From Candidatus Rokuibacteriota bacterium (GTDB taxonomy: Bacteria; Methylomirabilota; Methylomirabilia; Rokubacteriales; CSP1-6), in assembly GCA_016188005.1 (NCBI GenBank), contig JACPIQ010000042.1:1-43128 (forward strand): a DNA stretch of 43,128 nucleotides. The letters run 5' to 3'. Shown piece after piece: positions 24,828 through 32,270 of the stretch (positions are counted from its first letter, which is position 1; every line of letters begins with the position of its first letter). The position numbers were made by a program, and so were the translations under genes. The notes under the pieces are model-generated. The model was not told the DNA's origin. It ran no database searches and worked only from the letters and a program-made list of their open reading frames with translations.

Positions 24828-25871
24828 ATGCCGAGGGGATGGGCAGGCGGGCTCCTGTTGATGGCGCTGCTCTGGGCCCCCGCCGCCGCCCCGGCCGAGA
24901 TGCTCCTGCCGCCGGGCTTCAGCGCCGAGGTCTACGTGACGGGCCAGGGCTTCGACCCGGACGCGGGGCGCGCGGGCCGCGGCATCCCGGCCACCTCGAC
25001 CATCGCCTTCGATCACGCGGGCGTCCTCTTCCTCGCACGGACGGCGCGCCGCTACACCGGCGGCGAGGTCGAGGATCTCTACCCCGTGTACCGCGTGCCC
25101 GCCGGCGGCACGCGGCTGACCCCCGGGAGCGAGGCGCGCTACTTCCACGGCCCGCCGCTCAGGAACCCGCAGATCGCCGCCGTCCGGAACAGCCGGGAGC
25201 TGTTCGTGAGCACCTTCGATCGCGAGCGGCGCATCGGCGTCCTCTACCGGTTGAGCGACGGACGTGCCACGCTCTTCGCGGGCGGCACCCCGCCCGAGGG
25301 GCAGGCGCCGCTGCTGCGACAGCCCGAGGCCGCGGCGTTCGACGACGGCGGCCACGTCTACGTCGCGGACCGGCAGCAGGACATCGTGGCCCGGCTCGAT
25401 GCCTCCGGGCACGTGCTGGACGCGCGCTGGCTGAGCGTGAAGCGGCCCCGTCTACTCGCCTCCGGACCCGGAGGTCAGCTCTGGGTCGGCGCCGATGGGC
25501 AGGCCGAGGCTCCGTGGCAGCGCGGACCGGGGGAGATCTGGAAGGTCGCGCCCGACGGCGCCGCGAGCCTGGTCCTCCGCGGGCCGGTGGCCGCCGGGAT
25601 GGCGGTGAGCCCCGGCGGCCGGCTCTTCGTGGCTGACCGTCACGGCTCGCAGCTCTTCATCCTGGGCCCCGGCGGCGAGCAGATCGAGTTCGCCCGCTTC
25701 ACCAACGGGGACTTCCCCCGGGCACTGGCCTTCGCGCCGATCACCGCGGAGACGCAGCGGGCGGGCATCGCCGGCAGCCTGTTCGTCGTGGTCATCCACC
25801 GCAGCGCGTGGCCCGTCAACGAGGTGATCCGGGTCTCGGGGCCCTTCGAGGGCTTCGTCCGGAGCAGGTGA
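24828..25871 (+). CDS. Secreted beta-propeller protein, NHL/sorbosone-dehydrogenase-like
   Basis: A 347-aa protein with a clear signal peptide (GGLLLMALLWAPAAAPAE, about residues 7-24). The mature part begins MLLPPGFSAEVYVTGQG, the start typical of membrane-linked sugar/aldose dehydrogenase-like propellers. Recurrent strands such as LFLARTARRY, HVYVADRQQDIVARLD and RLFVADRHGSQLF suggest six or so blades. I see no obvious quinone-cofactor motif, so activity is open; a binding or lactonase role is possible. ATG 24828 follows a plausible AGGGACCAGGACATG leader. It diverges from the M28 peptidase and converges with the aldehyde ferredoxin oxidoreductase. The gap 24641-24827 holds no other gene. 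Confidence 0.82.
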   Translation: MPRGWAGGLLLMALLWAPAAAPAEMLLPPGFSAEVYVTGQGFDPDAGRAGRGIPATSTIAFDHAGVLFLARTARRYTGGEVEDLYPVYRVPAGGTRLTPGSEARYFHGPPLRNPQIAAVRNSRELFVSTFDRERRIGVLYRLSDGRATLFAGGTPPEGQAPLLRQPEAAAFDDGGHVYVADRQQDIVARLDASGHVLDARWLSVKRPRLLASGPGGQLWVGADGQAEAPWQRGPGEIWKVAPDGAASLVLRGPVAAGMAVSPGGRLFVADRHGSQLFILGPGGEQIEFARFTNGDFPRALAFAPITAETQRAGIAGSLFVVVIHRSAWPVNEVIRVSGPFEGFVRSR

Positions 25872-25881
25872 GGGGCGGGCG

Positions 25882-27771
25882 TCAGGCTCCCGCGGACCGG
25901 GCGAGCGCCTCGTCCAGGCCCAGTTCGGCGAGCTTGGCCGCGGTGGGCCGGCCCGTGTCGGGGTCCCAGCCCGCCATCTCGTAATAGAGCCTGCGCGCCG
26001 CCAGGAACTCGGCCGGGTCGATCTTTTCGCCCTTGAGCGGGCCGTTGCCGATGCCCTCGTGGAGCCGCTTCGGCAGGAGGTCGTCCTCCGGGGTGAACCC
26101 CTCGCGGCAGTTGAAGAGGCGCATCAGGGTGTTGGCGCGCTCGCCCACCTTCATCATCTCGTAGAGGCTCAGGTTCCAGCCGGTGACCCCGTTGACGTAG
26201 TCGACCAGCGGCTCGAGCCCGAGGGCGTTGAGCGGTGTGCCGACGAAGTCGCACATCCCGACGCAGTTGTAGAAGCTCCACACCTGCTGGGTGACGAAGA
26301 AGGCACGGACCTTCTTGGCGTCCAGCGTCAGCGGGTCCAGCGGCTCGATGAGCCCCAGCGAGCCAAGCGGGTGCCCCTGGGGGTGGAAGCCCGCGTAGAA
26401 CGGATCGTGGGGCGCCTCCATGTGGTCGGCCCCCGTGGGCGACACCGCGTAGGCCAGCGAGAGGCCCTTCTTGCCGCGCGGGTCGTGCATGGGCAGCTCC
26501 TGCCCCTTGACGTGCAGCGCGAAGCGCTCGGCGCCCTTGCCGATCCGCCGCGCCGCCAGGCGCGCCCCCTCGGCCAGGAGGTCGCCGAGGCCCTCGCGCC
26601 GGCCGATCATGCCCACCAGCGTCTCGACGGCCCGGGCATTGCCCCAGGTCAGCTCGAGGCCGCCGGTGTCCTGCGTCGTCAGGATGCCGTGCTCGAAGCA
26701 CTCCATGGCGAAGGCGATGACGGCGCCCGTGGAGATCGAGTCCATCACGTACTGCCCCATGAGCTGGTTGATCCTGGCCACGGCGTGGAGATCGCCCACG
26801 CCGCAGAGGGACCCCGTGGCGGCCACGGTCTCGTACTCGGGCCCGCCGTACCTGGGCTCCACCCCCTCGTCCTTGATCTCGACCTCGCGCTTGCAGGCCA
26901 CGGCGCAGGCGTAGCAGGTGCCGCGGTTGACCAGGATGGTCTCGGCCATCGTCTGGCCGCTGATGGCCCGGGCGTGCTCGAAGGAGCCGTCGCGGAAGTT
27001 GCGGGTGGGCAGGATGCCGCTGGCCTCCAGCGCCAGCACCCCGCCGGCCGTGCCCACCTGATGGAAGCGGTCGTGGGCGCGGTCGTAGTGCTCGCGGAAC
27101 CAGCTGAGCGCCGTCTTGGCCGCGGCCTTGTCCTGCGCCACGGGGGGCTTGCTGCCCCGCACGGCGATGGCCTTGAGGCGCTTCGACCCCATGACGGCGC
27201 CGAGCCCCGAGCGGCCGTGGAAGTGCTTGAGCTGGTTCACGATGGCCGCGAAGCGCACGAGCTTCTCGCCGGCCACCCCGGTCTGCAGCACGCGGATGCG
27301 CCTGTCGCCCAGCTCCTGCTCGAGCCCGTCCTGCACCTCGCCCGACAGCCGCCCCCAGTGGGCGCTCGCGTCCCGGAACTCGACCTCGCCGTCCTTGATC
27401 CACAGATACACCGGGCTCTCGGAGCGCCCGCGGATGGCCAGCCCGTCGAAGCCGGCCGCACGCAGCTCGGGCGCCCACCAGCCGCCCGCCTCCGACTCGC
27501 CGTAACCGCCGGTGAGGGGTGACTTGGCCGCGGCGGTGTAGCGGTTGGTGCCCGACAGCGACATCCCGTTGATCACGCTCGTGGTGAAGACGAGCACGTT
27601 GTCGGGACCCAGGGGATCCACCCGCGGGGGCAGCTCGCGGAGGAGGAGATGGCAGGCGAGCGCCCCTCCGCCCATGTACGTGCGGAGGATGGCTTCGGGG
27701 ATCTCCTCGACACGCGTCCGGCGGGACGACAGATCCACGTGGAGGACCTTCTGGGTGAGGCCCGATGCCAT
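25882..27771 (-). CDS. aor: Aldehyde:ferredoxin oxidoreductase (tungstopterin enzyme)
   Basis: A 629-aa protein of the AOR family, which oxidises aldehydes to acids (or reduces acids) with ferredoxin at a tungsten-bis-pterin centre. The N-terminal VLHVDLSSRRTRVEEIPE and YMGGGALACHLLL are typical, and TGGYGESEAGGWWAPELR and GRSGLGAVMGSKRLKAI lie in the pterin-binding part. Cluster ligands are in CYACAVACKRE (CxxCxxxC, about residue 284), with the fourth cysteine in NCVGMCDF (about residues 502-508). ATG 27771 follows GAGAGGAGAGCCC; longer extensions of the frame overlap the PPOX gene. It is last in a co-directional set with a PPOX-fold flavoprotein and a CoA-transferase. A molybdenum-carrier-like gene lies about 3 kb away on the other strand. 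Confidence 0.94.
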   Translation of the reverse strand: MASGLTQKVLHVDLSSRRTRVEEIPEAILRTYMGGGALACHLLLRELPPRVDPLGPDNVLVFTTSVINGMSLSGTNRYTAAAKSPLTGGYGESEAGGWWAPELRAAGFDGLAIRGRSESPVYLWIKDGEVEFRDASAHWGRLSGEVQDGLEQELGDRRIRVLQTGVAGEKLVRFAAIVNQLKHFHGRSGLGAVMGSKRLKAIAVRGSKPPVAQDKAAAKTALSWFREHYDRAHDRFHQVGTAGGVLALEASGILPTRNFRDGSFEHARAISGQTMAETILVNRGTCYACAVACKREVEIKDEGVEPRYGGPEYETVAATGSLCGVGDLHAVARINQLMGQYVMDSISTGAVIAFAMECFEHGILTTQDTGGLELTWGNARAVETLVGMIGRREGLGDLLAEGARLAARRIGKGAERFALHVKGQELPMHDPRGKKGLSLAYAVSPTGADHMEAPHDPFYAGFHPQGHPLGSLGLIEPLDPLTLDAKKVRAFFVTQQVWSFYNCVGMCDFVGTPLNALGLEPLVDYVNGVTGWNLSLYEMMKVGERANTLMRLFNCREGFTPEDDLLPKRLHEGIGNGPLKGEKIDPAEFLAARRLYYEMAGWDPDTGRPTAAKLAELGLDEALARSAGA

Positions 27772-27785
27772 TGTGGGCTCTCCTC

Positions 27786-28259
27786 TCAGTACCCGGTGCC
27801 GAGCTTGCGGTGGTCCCAGGTGACGATGCGGGTCGGGTGGAAGCGCAGGCCGATGCGCTTGGGCGCCTGCCTGGCGACCAGCTGTCGCCGCTCCTCCGTC
27901 GGCACAGTGCCTCCCGTGGCCGCGGCGTAGCGGACGCCGAGGCGCAGCCCGATCTCGGTGACGGCGGGGAGGTCGCGGATCAGCTCCACGTCGCATTCGA
28001 GCATGGCGCCGCGCAGCTCGACGTAGCGGTCGCCCGCCTCCACCTGCAGCGTCGCCCGCGGAAGCCGCTCGAGGTTCCGCACCTTCTGCGACTTGCCGAA
28101 GGTCCAGGTGGTGATGATCGTGCCGTCGGCGACGTACCAGAGCGGCATGAGGTGCGGGCGCCCGTTGGGGCCCATGGTGGCGCAGGTGACGACGCGCTCC
28201 TGCGCGAGGAAGGCCTCCAGCTCGGCGCCGGACATGGTGATCTGCGATCGCTTCAGCAT
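27786..28259 (-). CDS. Pyridoxamine-5'-phosphate oxidase-fold (PPOX/F420-type) protein
   Basis: A 157-aa split-barrel flavoprotein. MSGAELEAFLAQERVVTCATMG, GRPHLMPLWYVADGT and IITTWTFGKSQKVRNLERLP define the N-terminal barrel that binds FMN or F420, followed by the usual ATLQVEAGDRYVELRG strand. The C-terminal TRIVTWDHRKL closes the fold. The family includes F420-dependent reductases and biliverdin-reductase-like proteins, so a role in reducing an electron-poor substrate is plausible. ATG 28259 is preceded by AGAGGAGAGG. It is 14 nt upstream of the aldehyde ferredoxin oxidoreductase gene and 17 nt downstream of a CoA-transferase, which supports one message. Confidence 0.84.
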   Translation of the reverse strand: MLKRSQITMSGAELEAFLAQERVVTCATMGPNGRPHLMPLWYVADGTIITTWTFGKSQKVRNLERLPRATLQVEAGDRYVELRGAMLECDVELIRDLPAVTEIGLRLGVRYAAATGGTVPTEERRQLVARQAPKRIGLRFHPTRIVTWDHRKLGTGY

Positions 28260-28276
28260 GCCTCTCCTCTGCGGGG

Positions 28277-29476
28277 CTAGAGGACGACCTTCCGGTCGCG
28301 AAGGGCCTGGATGCGCTCCGGCGCGTAGCCGCACTCGGCCAGGATCTCGTCGGTGTGCTCGCCGCGCAGCGGAGCGGCCTGTCGCACGCCGGGCGCCATC
28401 CGCGAGAACCTGAGCGGCGTTCCCACCACGGGGATCTCCCCCAGCCGCGGGTGCCGCGCCCGCTGGACGATGCCGCTCTGGACGGTCTGGGGATCGCGCA
28501 TGACCTGGTCCACGGTGTTCACCGGCGTCGCGGGCACGTCCGCCCGCTCGAGGAGCGCCAGCAGCGGCTCGCGCTCGTGACCGGCGATGGTGTCCTCGAG
28601 GATCGCCTCCAGCTCGGCGCGGTGCTCGACGCGCTGCTCGTTCCGGGCGAAGCGCGGGTCGGCGGCCAGGTCCTCGCGGCCCAGCGCGTGGGCGAGCTTC
28701 TGCCAGAAGCGGTCGTTAGCCGCGGCGATGAAGATCCACTGGCCATCCTTGCAGCGGAAGTTCCGGTAGGGCGAGAGCGACGGGTGGCCGGACCCGAGCG
28801 CGCGCGGCAGCGCCCCGGTCAGCAGGTACCCCTCCGCGTGGAAGGCCAGCAGGCTCACGGCCGTCTCGAGGAGGGAGGCGTCCACGCGCTGCCCGAGGCC
28901 GGTGCGCTGGCGCTGGAGCAGCGCCGCCGAGATGCCCAGCGCGCAGAGGATCCCCGTGGAGAGGTCCAGGAAGGAGACGCCGGCTCGCACCGGCTGGCCG
29001 CCGGGCTCGCCGGTGATGGACATGATGCCGCTGAAGGCCTGCATCAGCGCCTCATAGCCGGGGCTGTCCTTGCGGGGGCCGGTCCGGCCGAAGGCCGAGA
29101 CGGAGCAGTAGATGAGCCGCGGGTTGATATCGGCGAGCCCCTCGTAGCCGAGGCCGAAGGACTCCATGGTGCCGGTGCGGAAGTTCTCGACGAGGGCATC
29201 GGCCCCGCGGGCGAGGTCCCTGACGACCTGCGCCCCCTCGGGAGCCTTGAGGTCCAGCGCCATCCCGCGCTTGTTGCGGTTGAAGAGGAGGTAGGCCGCG
29301 GCCTCCCCGTCCCGGTACGGCGGCCAGGTGCGCGACTCGTCGCCCTGGCCCGTGTCCTCGATCTTGATCACGTCCGCGCCGAGATCGGCGAGCAGCGCCC
29401 CGCACCAGGGGCCCGCGATGACGCGCGAGAGATCGATGACGCGGACCCCCGCGAGCGCCAGCGGAAAGGAGCTCAT
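28277..29476 (-). CDS. CaiB/BaiF family (class III) CoA-transferase
   Basis: A 399-aa CoA-transferase, similar in architecture to the one at 13782 but a distinct protein. GVRVIDLSRVIAGPWCGAL, GADVIKIEDTGQGDESR, LFNRNKRGMALDLKAP and GADALVENFRTGTMES are hallmark blocks. The catalytic Asp is in VSFLDLSTGILCAL. ATG 29476 begins just before the first conserved block; an upstream in-frame extension (to 29512) has no support. The gene is followed at short distance by PPOX and aldehyde ferredoxin oxidoreductase genes, so the three may handle one acid: aldehyde to acid, then acid to CoA ester. Confidence 0.93.
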   Translation of the reverse strand: MSSFPLALAGVRVIDLSRVIAGPWCGALLADLGADVIKIEDTGQGDESRTWPPYRDGEAAAYLLFNRNKRGMALDLKAPEGAQVVRDLARGADALVENFRTGTMESFGLGYEGLADINPRLIYCSVSAFGRTGPRKDSPGYEALMQAFSGIMSITGEPGGQPVRAGVSFLDLSTGILCALGISAALLQRQRTGLGQRVDASLLETAVSLLAFHAEGYLLTGALPRALGSGHPSLSPYRNFRCKDGQWIFIAAANDRFWQKLAHALGREDLAADPRFARNEQRVEHRAELEAILEDTIAGHEREPLLALLERADVPATPVNTVDQVMRDPQTVQSGIVQRARHPRLGEIPVVGTPLRFSRMAPGVRQAAPLRGEHTDEILAECGYAPERIQALRDRKVVL

Positions 29477-29528
29477 GGACGCTACTATGGACGAAAGCTG
29501 GGGAGGTGGCAACGGCCAAGATCCCGCC

Positions 29529-29566
29529 CGGCCGGTTGCGCGGGGCGCGCTGCGCGCAGCCGGCCG
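29529..29566 (-). terminator. 14-bp stem-loop downstream of the peroxiredoxin gene
   Basis: The arms cggccggttgcgcg (29529-29542) and cgcgcagccggccg (29553-29566) pair over 14 positions with one G-T wobble and a 10-nt loop. Read on the minus strand, it starts 10 nt after the peroxiredoxin stop codon and lies before the CoA-transferase start. No T-run follows, so this is a terminator-like or mRNA-protecting hairpin rather than a textbook terminator. Confidence 0.45.
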
Positions 29567-29575
29567 AGCGCAGGC

Positions 29576-30193
29576 TCAGCCCTTGAGCGCCTCGTGGACC
29601 CTGCCGACCATCTTGGCGCCGGGGTTGACCAGCGTCTTGTCCCCCTCGTCCTTCCACTTGGACGGACAGGCCTCGTTGGTCTTCTTGGCCATGTAGATGT
29701 TGGCCTTGAACTTCCGCAGCAGCTCGTCGATGTTGCGGCCCATGTTGTAGAAGTTCACCTCGGAGTTGAGCAGCGTACCCTCGGGGTTGATGATGAACGT
29801 CCCCCGGAGCGCCAGCCCCGTGCCCTCGTCGTAGACGCCGAACATCCGCGAGACCTTCCCCGTGGGGTCGGCGCCCATCGGGTACTTGACCTGGGCCAGC
29901 TCCTTCTCGTCCCGCTGCCACGCCAGGTGCACGAACTGGGTGTCCGTGCTCACCGTGACGATATCACACCCCATCCTGACGAACCGCTCGTGCTGCTCTG
30001 CCAGAGCAGCGAACTCGGTCGCTCAGACGAACGTGAAGTCGGCCGGATAGAAGAAGAGGATGGTCCAGCGCTTCTTGGCGAGCTGCTCCGACAGGCTGAG
30101 CTTGCCGAAGTCGCCCCTGGCCGGTTCGTACGTGGTGAGCGAGAAGTCCGGCACCTTCTGGCCGAGCTTGAGTCCCCCATCCATCTCGGACAT
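29576..30193 (-). CDS. Typical 2-Cys peroxiredoxin with in-frame TGA at the peroxidatic position (probable selenoprotein)
   Basis: A 205-aa peroxiredoxin (AhpC/Prx1 type) if the TGA at 30023-30025 is read as selenocysteine. The frame runs unbroken from ATG 30193 (AGGAGG 9 nt upstream) to the stop at 29576-29578. The active-site pattern PxxxTxxC appears as YPADFTFV followed by the TGA and then ATEFAALAEQHERF, so Sec57 takes the place of the peroxidatic Cys. Pro50, Thr54 and Arg130 are present, and Cys176 in NEACPSKW is the resolving cysteine. A stem-loop with the layout of a bacterial SECIS lies 12 nt downstream of the TGA. The protein would reduce peroxides in the cytoplasm. The alternative is a nonsense mutation or sequencing error, but every other position looks conserved. 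Confidence 0.85.
29992..30010 (-). promoter_or_regulatory. Candidate bacterial SECIS stem-loop
   Basis: Read on the minus strand, the TGA (30025-30023) is followed by 12 nt and then GCTGCTCT-GGC-AGAGCAGC: an 8-bp perfect stem with a 3-nt loop whose first bases are G. The apical loop begins 20 nt after the TGA, inside the spacing I recall for bacterial SECIS elements. A lower stem is possible between GACCG near the TGA and CGGTTC after the hairpin, with one bulge. It would be bound by the elongation factor SelB during translation. SelA, SelB, SelD and the Sec tRNA are not in this window. Confidence 0.65.
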
Positions 30194-30361
30194 GCCTTGG
30201 CGCCTCCTGTGCGCGTGGTCGGTTGAGGGGAGCTTCCGGCTCCTGCGACGCCCCATATGCTACTCATCTCCGGCAAGCTCTGCCCGGCGATCTGCGCCGG
30301 GAGCCCCCGGGGCCGGAGGGCTGGGCTATGATGGGTCAGCCCACACGGAGGGGGCGCACCC

Positions 30362-30898
30362 ATGCTCACCGCCGCCGAGTTCATCAAGGCCGGGATCACG
30401 CAGCTTCACCGTTCGCTGGACAAGGCCACCGCCGACCTCACCCCGGAGCAGCTGCACGCGGTGCCGGGCGGCCACCCCGGGGCCAACACCATCGCCTTCG
30501 AGATCTGGCATCTCGTCCGCACGGAGGACAACGTGGTGCGCTTCGTGATCCAGAACCGGCGGCCCACTGTCTGGACCGAGGGCGGCTACGCCGAGCGGCT
30601 TGGCCTGCCGCCCGTGGCCCAGGGGACGGGCATGCCCGTGGCGGAGGCACAGGCCCTCCGCATCAAGGACGTCCCGCTGTTCAGGGAGTACGTGCGGCAG
30701 GTGTGGGCGAGCACTGACGAGCTGTTCGCCGGGGCCGATCCCGCGACGCTCGAGAAGACCGTGGTCGTCAAGCCGCTGGGGGAGATGCCCGCCATCCGCG
30801 CGCTGGGCCAGGTCGTGCTCACCCACGGGTTGACTCATCTGGGCGAGATCGAGCTGATCCGCACCCTCGTCGGCACGGGCCCCGTCGTCTCCGTCTAG
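30362..30898 (+). CDS. DinB-family (DinB/YfiT-like) four-helix protein
   Basis: A 178-aa helical protein. The N-terminal FIKAGITQLHRSLDKATADL, then TIAFEIWHLVRTEDNVVRF with the first metal-ligand His, and HGLTHLGEIELIRTL with two more His residues, give the three-histidine metal site of the DinB/YfiT superfamily. Members are metal-dependent, often thiol- or mycothiol/bacillithiol-linked transferases. ATG 30362 is preceded by GGAGGGGG, and a TATGAT hexamer lies at 30327-30332, although no matching -35 was found. It diverges from the peroxiredoxin gene across 168 nt, so a shared regulatory region with an oxidative-stress link is possible. Confidence 0.85.
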   Translation: MLTAAEFIKAGITQLHRSLDKATADLTPEQLHAVPGGHPGANTIAFEIWHLVRTEDNVVRFVIQNRRPTVWTEGGYAERLGLPPVAQGTGMPVAEAQALRIKDVPLFREYVRQVWASTDELFAGADPATLEKTVVVKPLGEMPAIRALGQVVLTHGLTHLGEIELIRTLVGTGPVVSV

Positions 30899-30961
30899 GC
30901 CACCCGGAGTACGTTGACAGCGTGCGGCGGCGGGAGCACGCTGGACCCGAGAGGCCGCGCG

Positions 30962-31447
30962 ATGAAGGAAGCTTGGTTCATCACCATTGTGTCCGGGGGG
31001 CAGACGGGAGCGGATCGCGCCGCGCTCGACTGGGCCACCGCCCACGGCGTGCCTCACGGCGGCTGGTGCCCCCGCGGGCGGCTGGCCGAGGACGGCACGA
31101 TCGACTCGCGCTACCACCTCACCGAGACGCCCGACGAGCACTACTCGCAGCGGACCGAGTGGAACGTCAGGGACTCGGACGGCACGGTCATCTTCTCCGT
31201 CGCCGATGAGCTGGCGGGCGGGTCCAGGAGCACCGCCGAGTTCGCCCGCCAGTGGAGCAAGCCCTGCCTGCATCTCTCCCGCGCCGCGACTCCGAACGGG
31301 GCCGGTGAGCGACTCCGGCGCTTCCTGAGAGAGCATGGCATCCGCGTCCTCAACATCGCCGGGCCGCGTGGCTCCGACGAGCCGGAGGTGGGCGACTTCG
31401 TCAAGGAGATCCTCTCGGAGGCGTTCTTCTCGCCCGAGGACCCCTGA
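30962..31447 (+). CDS. Putative molybdenum (cofactor) carrier-like protein
   Basis: A 161-aa Rossmann-like protein. The N-terminal ITIVSGGQTGADRAALDWA is the signature of the molybdenum-cofactor carrier-like and lysine-decarboxylase/YpsA superfamily, followed by HGGWCPRGRLAEDG, YHLTETPDEHYSQRTEWNV and GTVIFSV. The typical role is storing or protecting molybdopterin. The frame opens at 30914, but ATG 30962 is the best start, as the conserved domain begins 8 residues later. It is 63 nt after the DinB-like gene. The proximity of a tungstopterin aldehyde ferredoxin oxidoreductase makes a cofactor link attractive, but this is inference. Confidence 0.83.
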   Translation: MKEAWFITIVSGGQTGADRAALDWATAHGVPHGGWCPRGRLAEDGTIDSRYHLTETPDEHYSQRTEWNVRDSDGTVIFSVADELAGGSRSTAEFARQWSKPCLHLSRAATPNGAGERLRRFLREHGIRVLNIAGPRGSDEPEVGDFVKEILSEAFFSPEDP

Positions 31448-31595
31448 GCCCGGCTGGGAATGCCGCGCCGTGGGCGGCGCCCCGCGCGAGCGCCGGCTCC
31501 AGCCGCAGCAGGGAGGCCCCTCAGCCTTCCTGCTTGTGCCCGGGGGTATAGTGACCACAGGGGGGCATGACCCTTCCCCCTTGGAGGTGACAGCA

Positions 31596-32129
31596 ATGGG
31601 ATCGACACGGTCGACTCTCGCTCGATCCATTCGTGCTGTCTCGATACAGATCGCCAGCCCGCTCCTGCCGCTGGGGCTCGTGACGCTCGCCCTGGCCCGG
31701 GAACGCACCGCGTTGCCGGCTCCCACTGCGCTGCCGGTTCCCACCGCGCCGCCGCTCCCCCAGGTCCCGGACGACGCCATCGCCGGCGGGGCGGTGGCGA
31801 TCCCCCTGGTCCTGCTGATCCTTGCAGTGGTTCTCGCAGTGAGGCTCGTGGACCTGCGGCGCCAGCGCGCCCACGAGGCGGGTCAGCTGGAGGCGAGGAT
31901 CGCGGAGGCGCTGGCGACAGAGGGCGCACTGGCAGGACTTCCCGTCACGCCCAGGGTGCGCGTGCCGCTGTGGAGCGATGAGCCGGTGGTGGAGGTGACG
32001 GGCCAGGTTCCCGCCCCCGAGATCGAGGCGGCGGCCCTGCGGGTGGTGGAGCGCGAGGCGTCGGCGGTGGCCTCGGGCGTCCGCGTCGAGGACCACCTCC
32101 GCGTGGTCCGCGCGCCCCGCGCCGCGTAA
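31596..32129 (+). CDS. Membrane protein with C-terminal alkaline-shock/BON-like domain
   Basis: A 177-aa protein. Two hydrophobic segments are visible: IASPLLPLGLVTLAL (about residues 20-34) and IAGGAVAIPLVLLILAVVLA (about residues 63-82). A proline-rich linker (APTALPVPTAPPLPQ) lies between them. The cytoplasmic tail after RLVDLRRQRAHE ends in a beta-rich region, RVRVPLWSDEPVVEVTGQ and VRVEDHLRVV, that resembles an alkaline-shock or BON-type module. ATG 31596 follows GGAGGTGA, a strong ribosome-binding site. A TATAGT hexamer at 31547-31552 is a possible -10. It ends 6 nt before repeat copy 2. Function is unknown; an envelope-stress or membrane-organising role is plausible. Confidence 0.72.
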   Translation: MGSTRSTLARSIRAVSIQIASPLLPLGLVTLALARERTALPAPTALPVPTAPPLPQVPDDAIAGGAVAIPLVLLILAVVLAVRLVDLRRQRAHEAGQLEARIAEALATEGALAGLPVTPRVRVPLWSDEPVVEVTGQVPAPEIEAAALRVVEREASAVASGVRVEDHLRVVRAPRAA

Positions 32130-32135
32130 CGAGTC

Positions 32136-32216
32136 GGGGTCAGGTCTTGCATTACGACATCGGGCAGGGTGCGGCCTTGCCTGGCCATATGGTGTTGGAT
32201 TGCAAGACCTGACCCC
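32136..32216. repeat. REP/MITE-like palindromic repeat, copy 2
   Basis: A perfect 16-bp inverted repeat: GGGGTCAGGTCTTGCA (32136-32151) and TGCAAGACCTGACCCC (32201-32216), with a 49-nt centre. The first 28 nt equal those of copy 1 (21698-21725) and the right end differs at two bases; the centre is longer and different. It lies immediately after the membrane-protein stop and before the acyl-CoA synthetase promoter. It is non-coding and carries no transposase. Confidence 0.78.
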
Positions 32217-32232
32217 CCTGGCCGCCTGCCCC

Positions 32233-32262
32233 TTGACAGGGCCGCGGCGGCCCCGCTAACAT
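32233..32262 (+). promoter_or_regulatory. Sigma-70-like promoter of the acyl-CoA operon
   Basis: TTGACA (32233-32238) is a perfect -35 hexamer; after 18 nt, TAACAT (32257-32262) matches the -10 consensus at four of six positions. It lies 54 nt before the acyl-CoA synthetase ATG (32316), with the dyad at 32271-32286 directly downstream. It is the clearest promoter in the window and would drive the long operon to 43107. Confidence 0.65.
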
Positions 32263-32270
32263 GCCGCGTC

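Noticed and set aside
27772-27996. N-terminal extension of the aldehyde ferredoxin oxidoreductase
   Set aside because: It overlaps the PPOX gene and is low-complexity; ATG 27771 has a ribosome-binding site and begins at the family's usual first strand.
29576-30256. Two separate small genes or a frameshifted pseudogene at the peroxiredoxin
   Set aside because: The frame is continuous across the TGA and the residues on both sides align with one peroxiredoxin; only one codon differs.
21698-32216. A composite transposon bounded by the two repeats
   Set aside because: The copies lie over 10 kb apart, no transposase is between them, and the intervening genes look native in composition.
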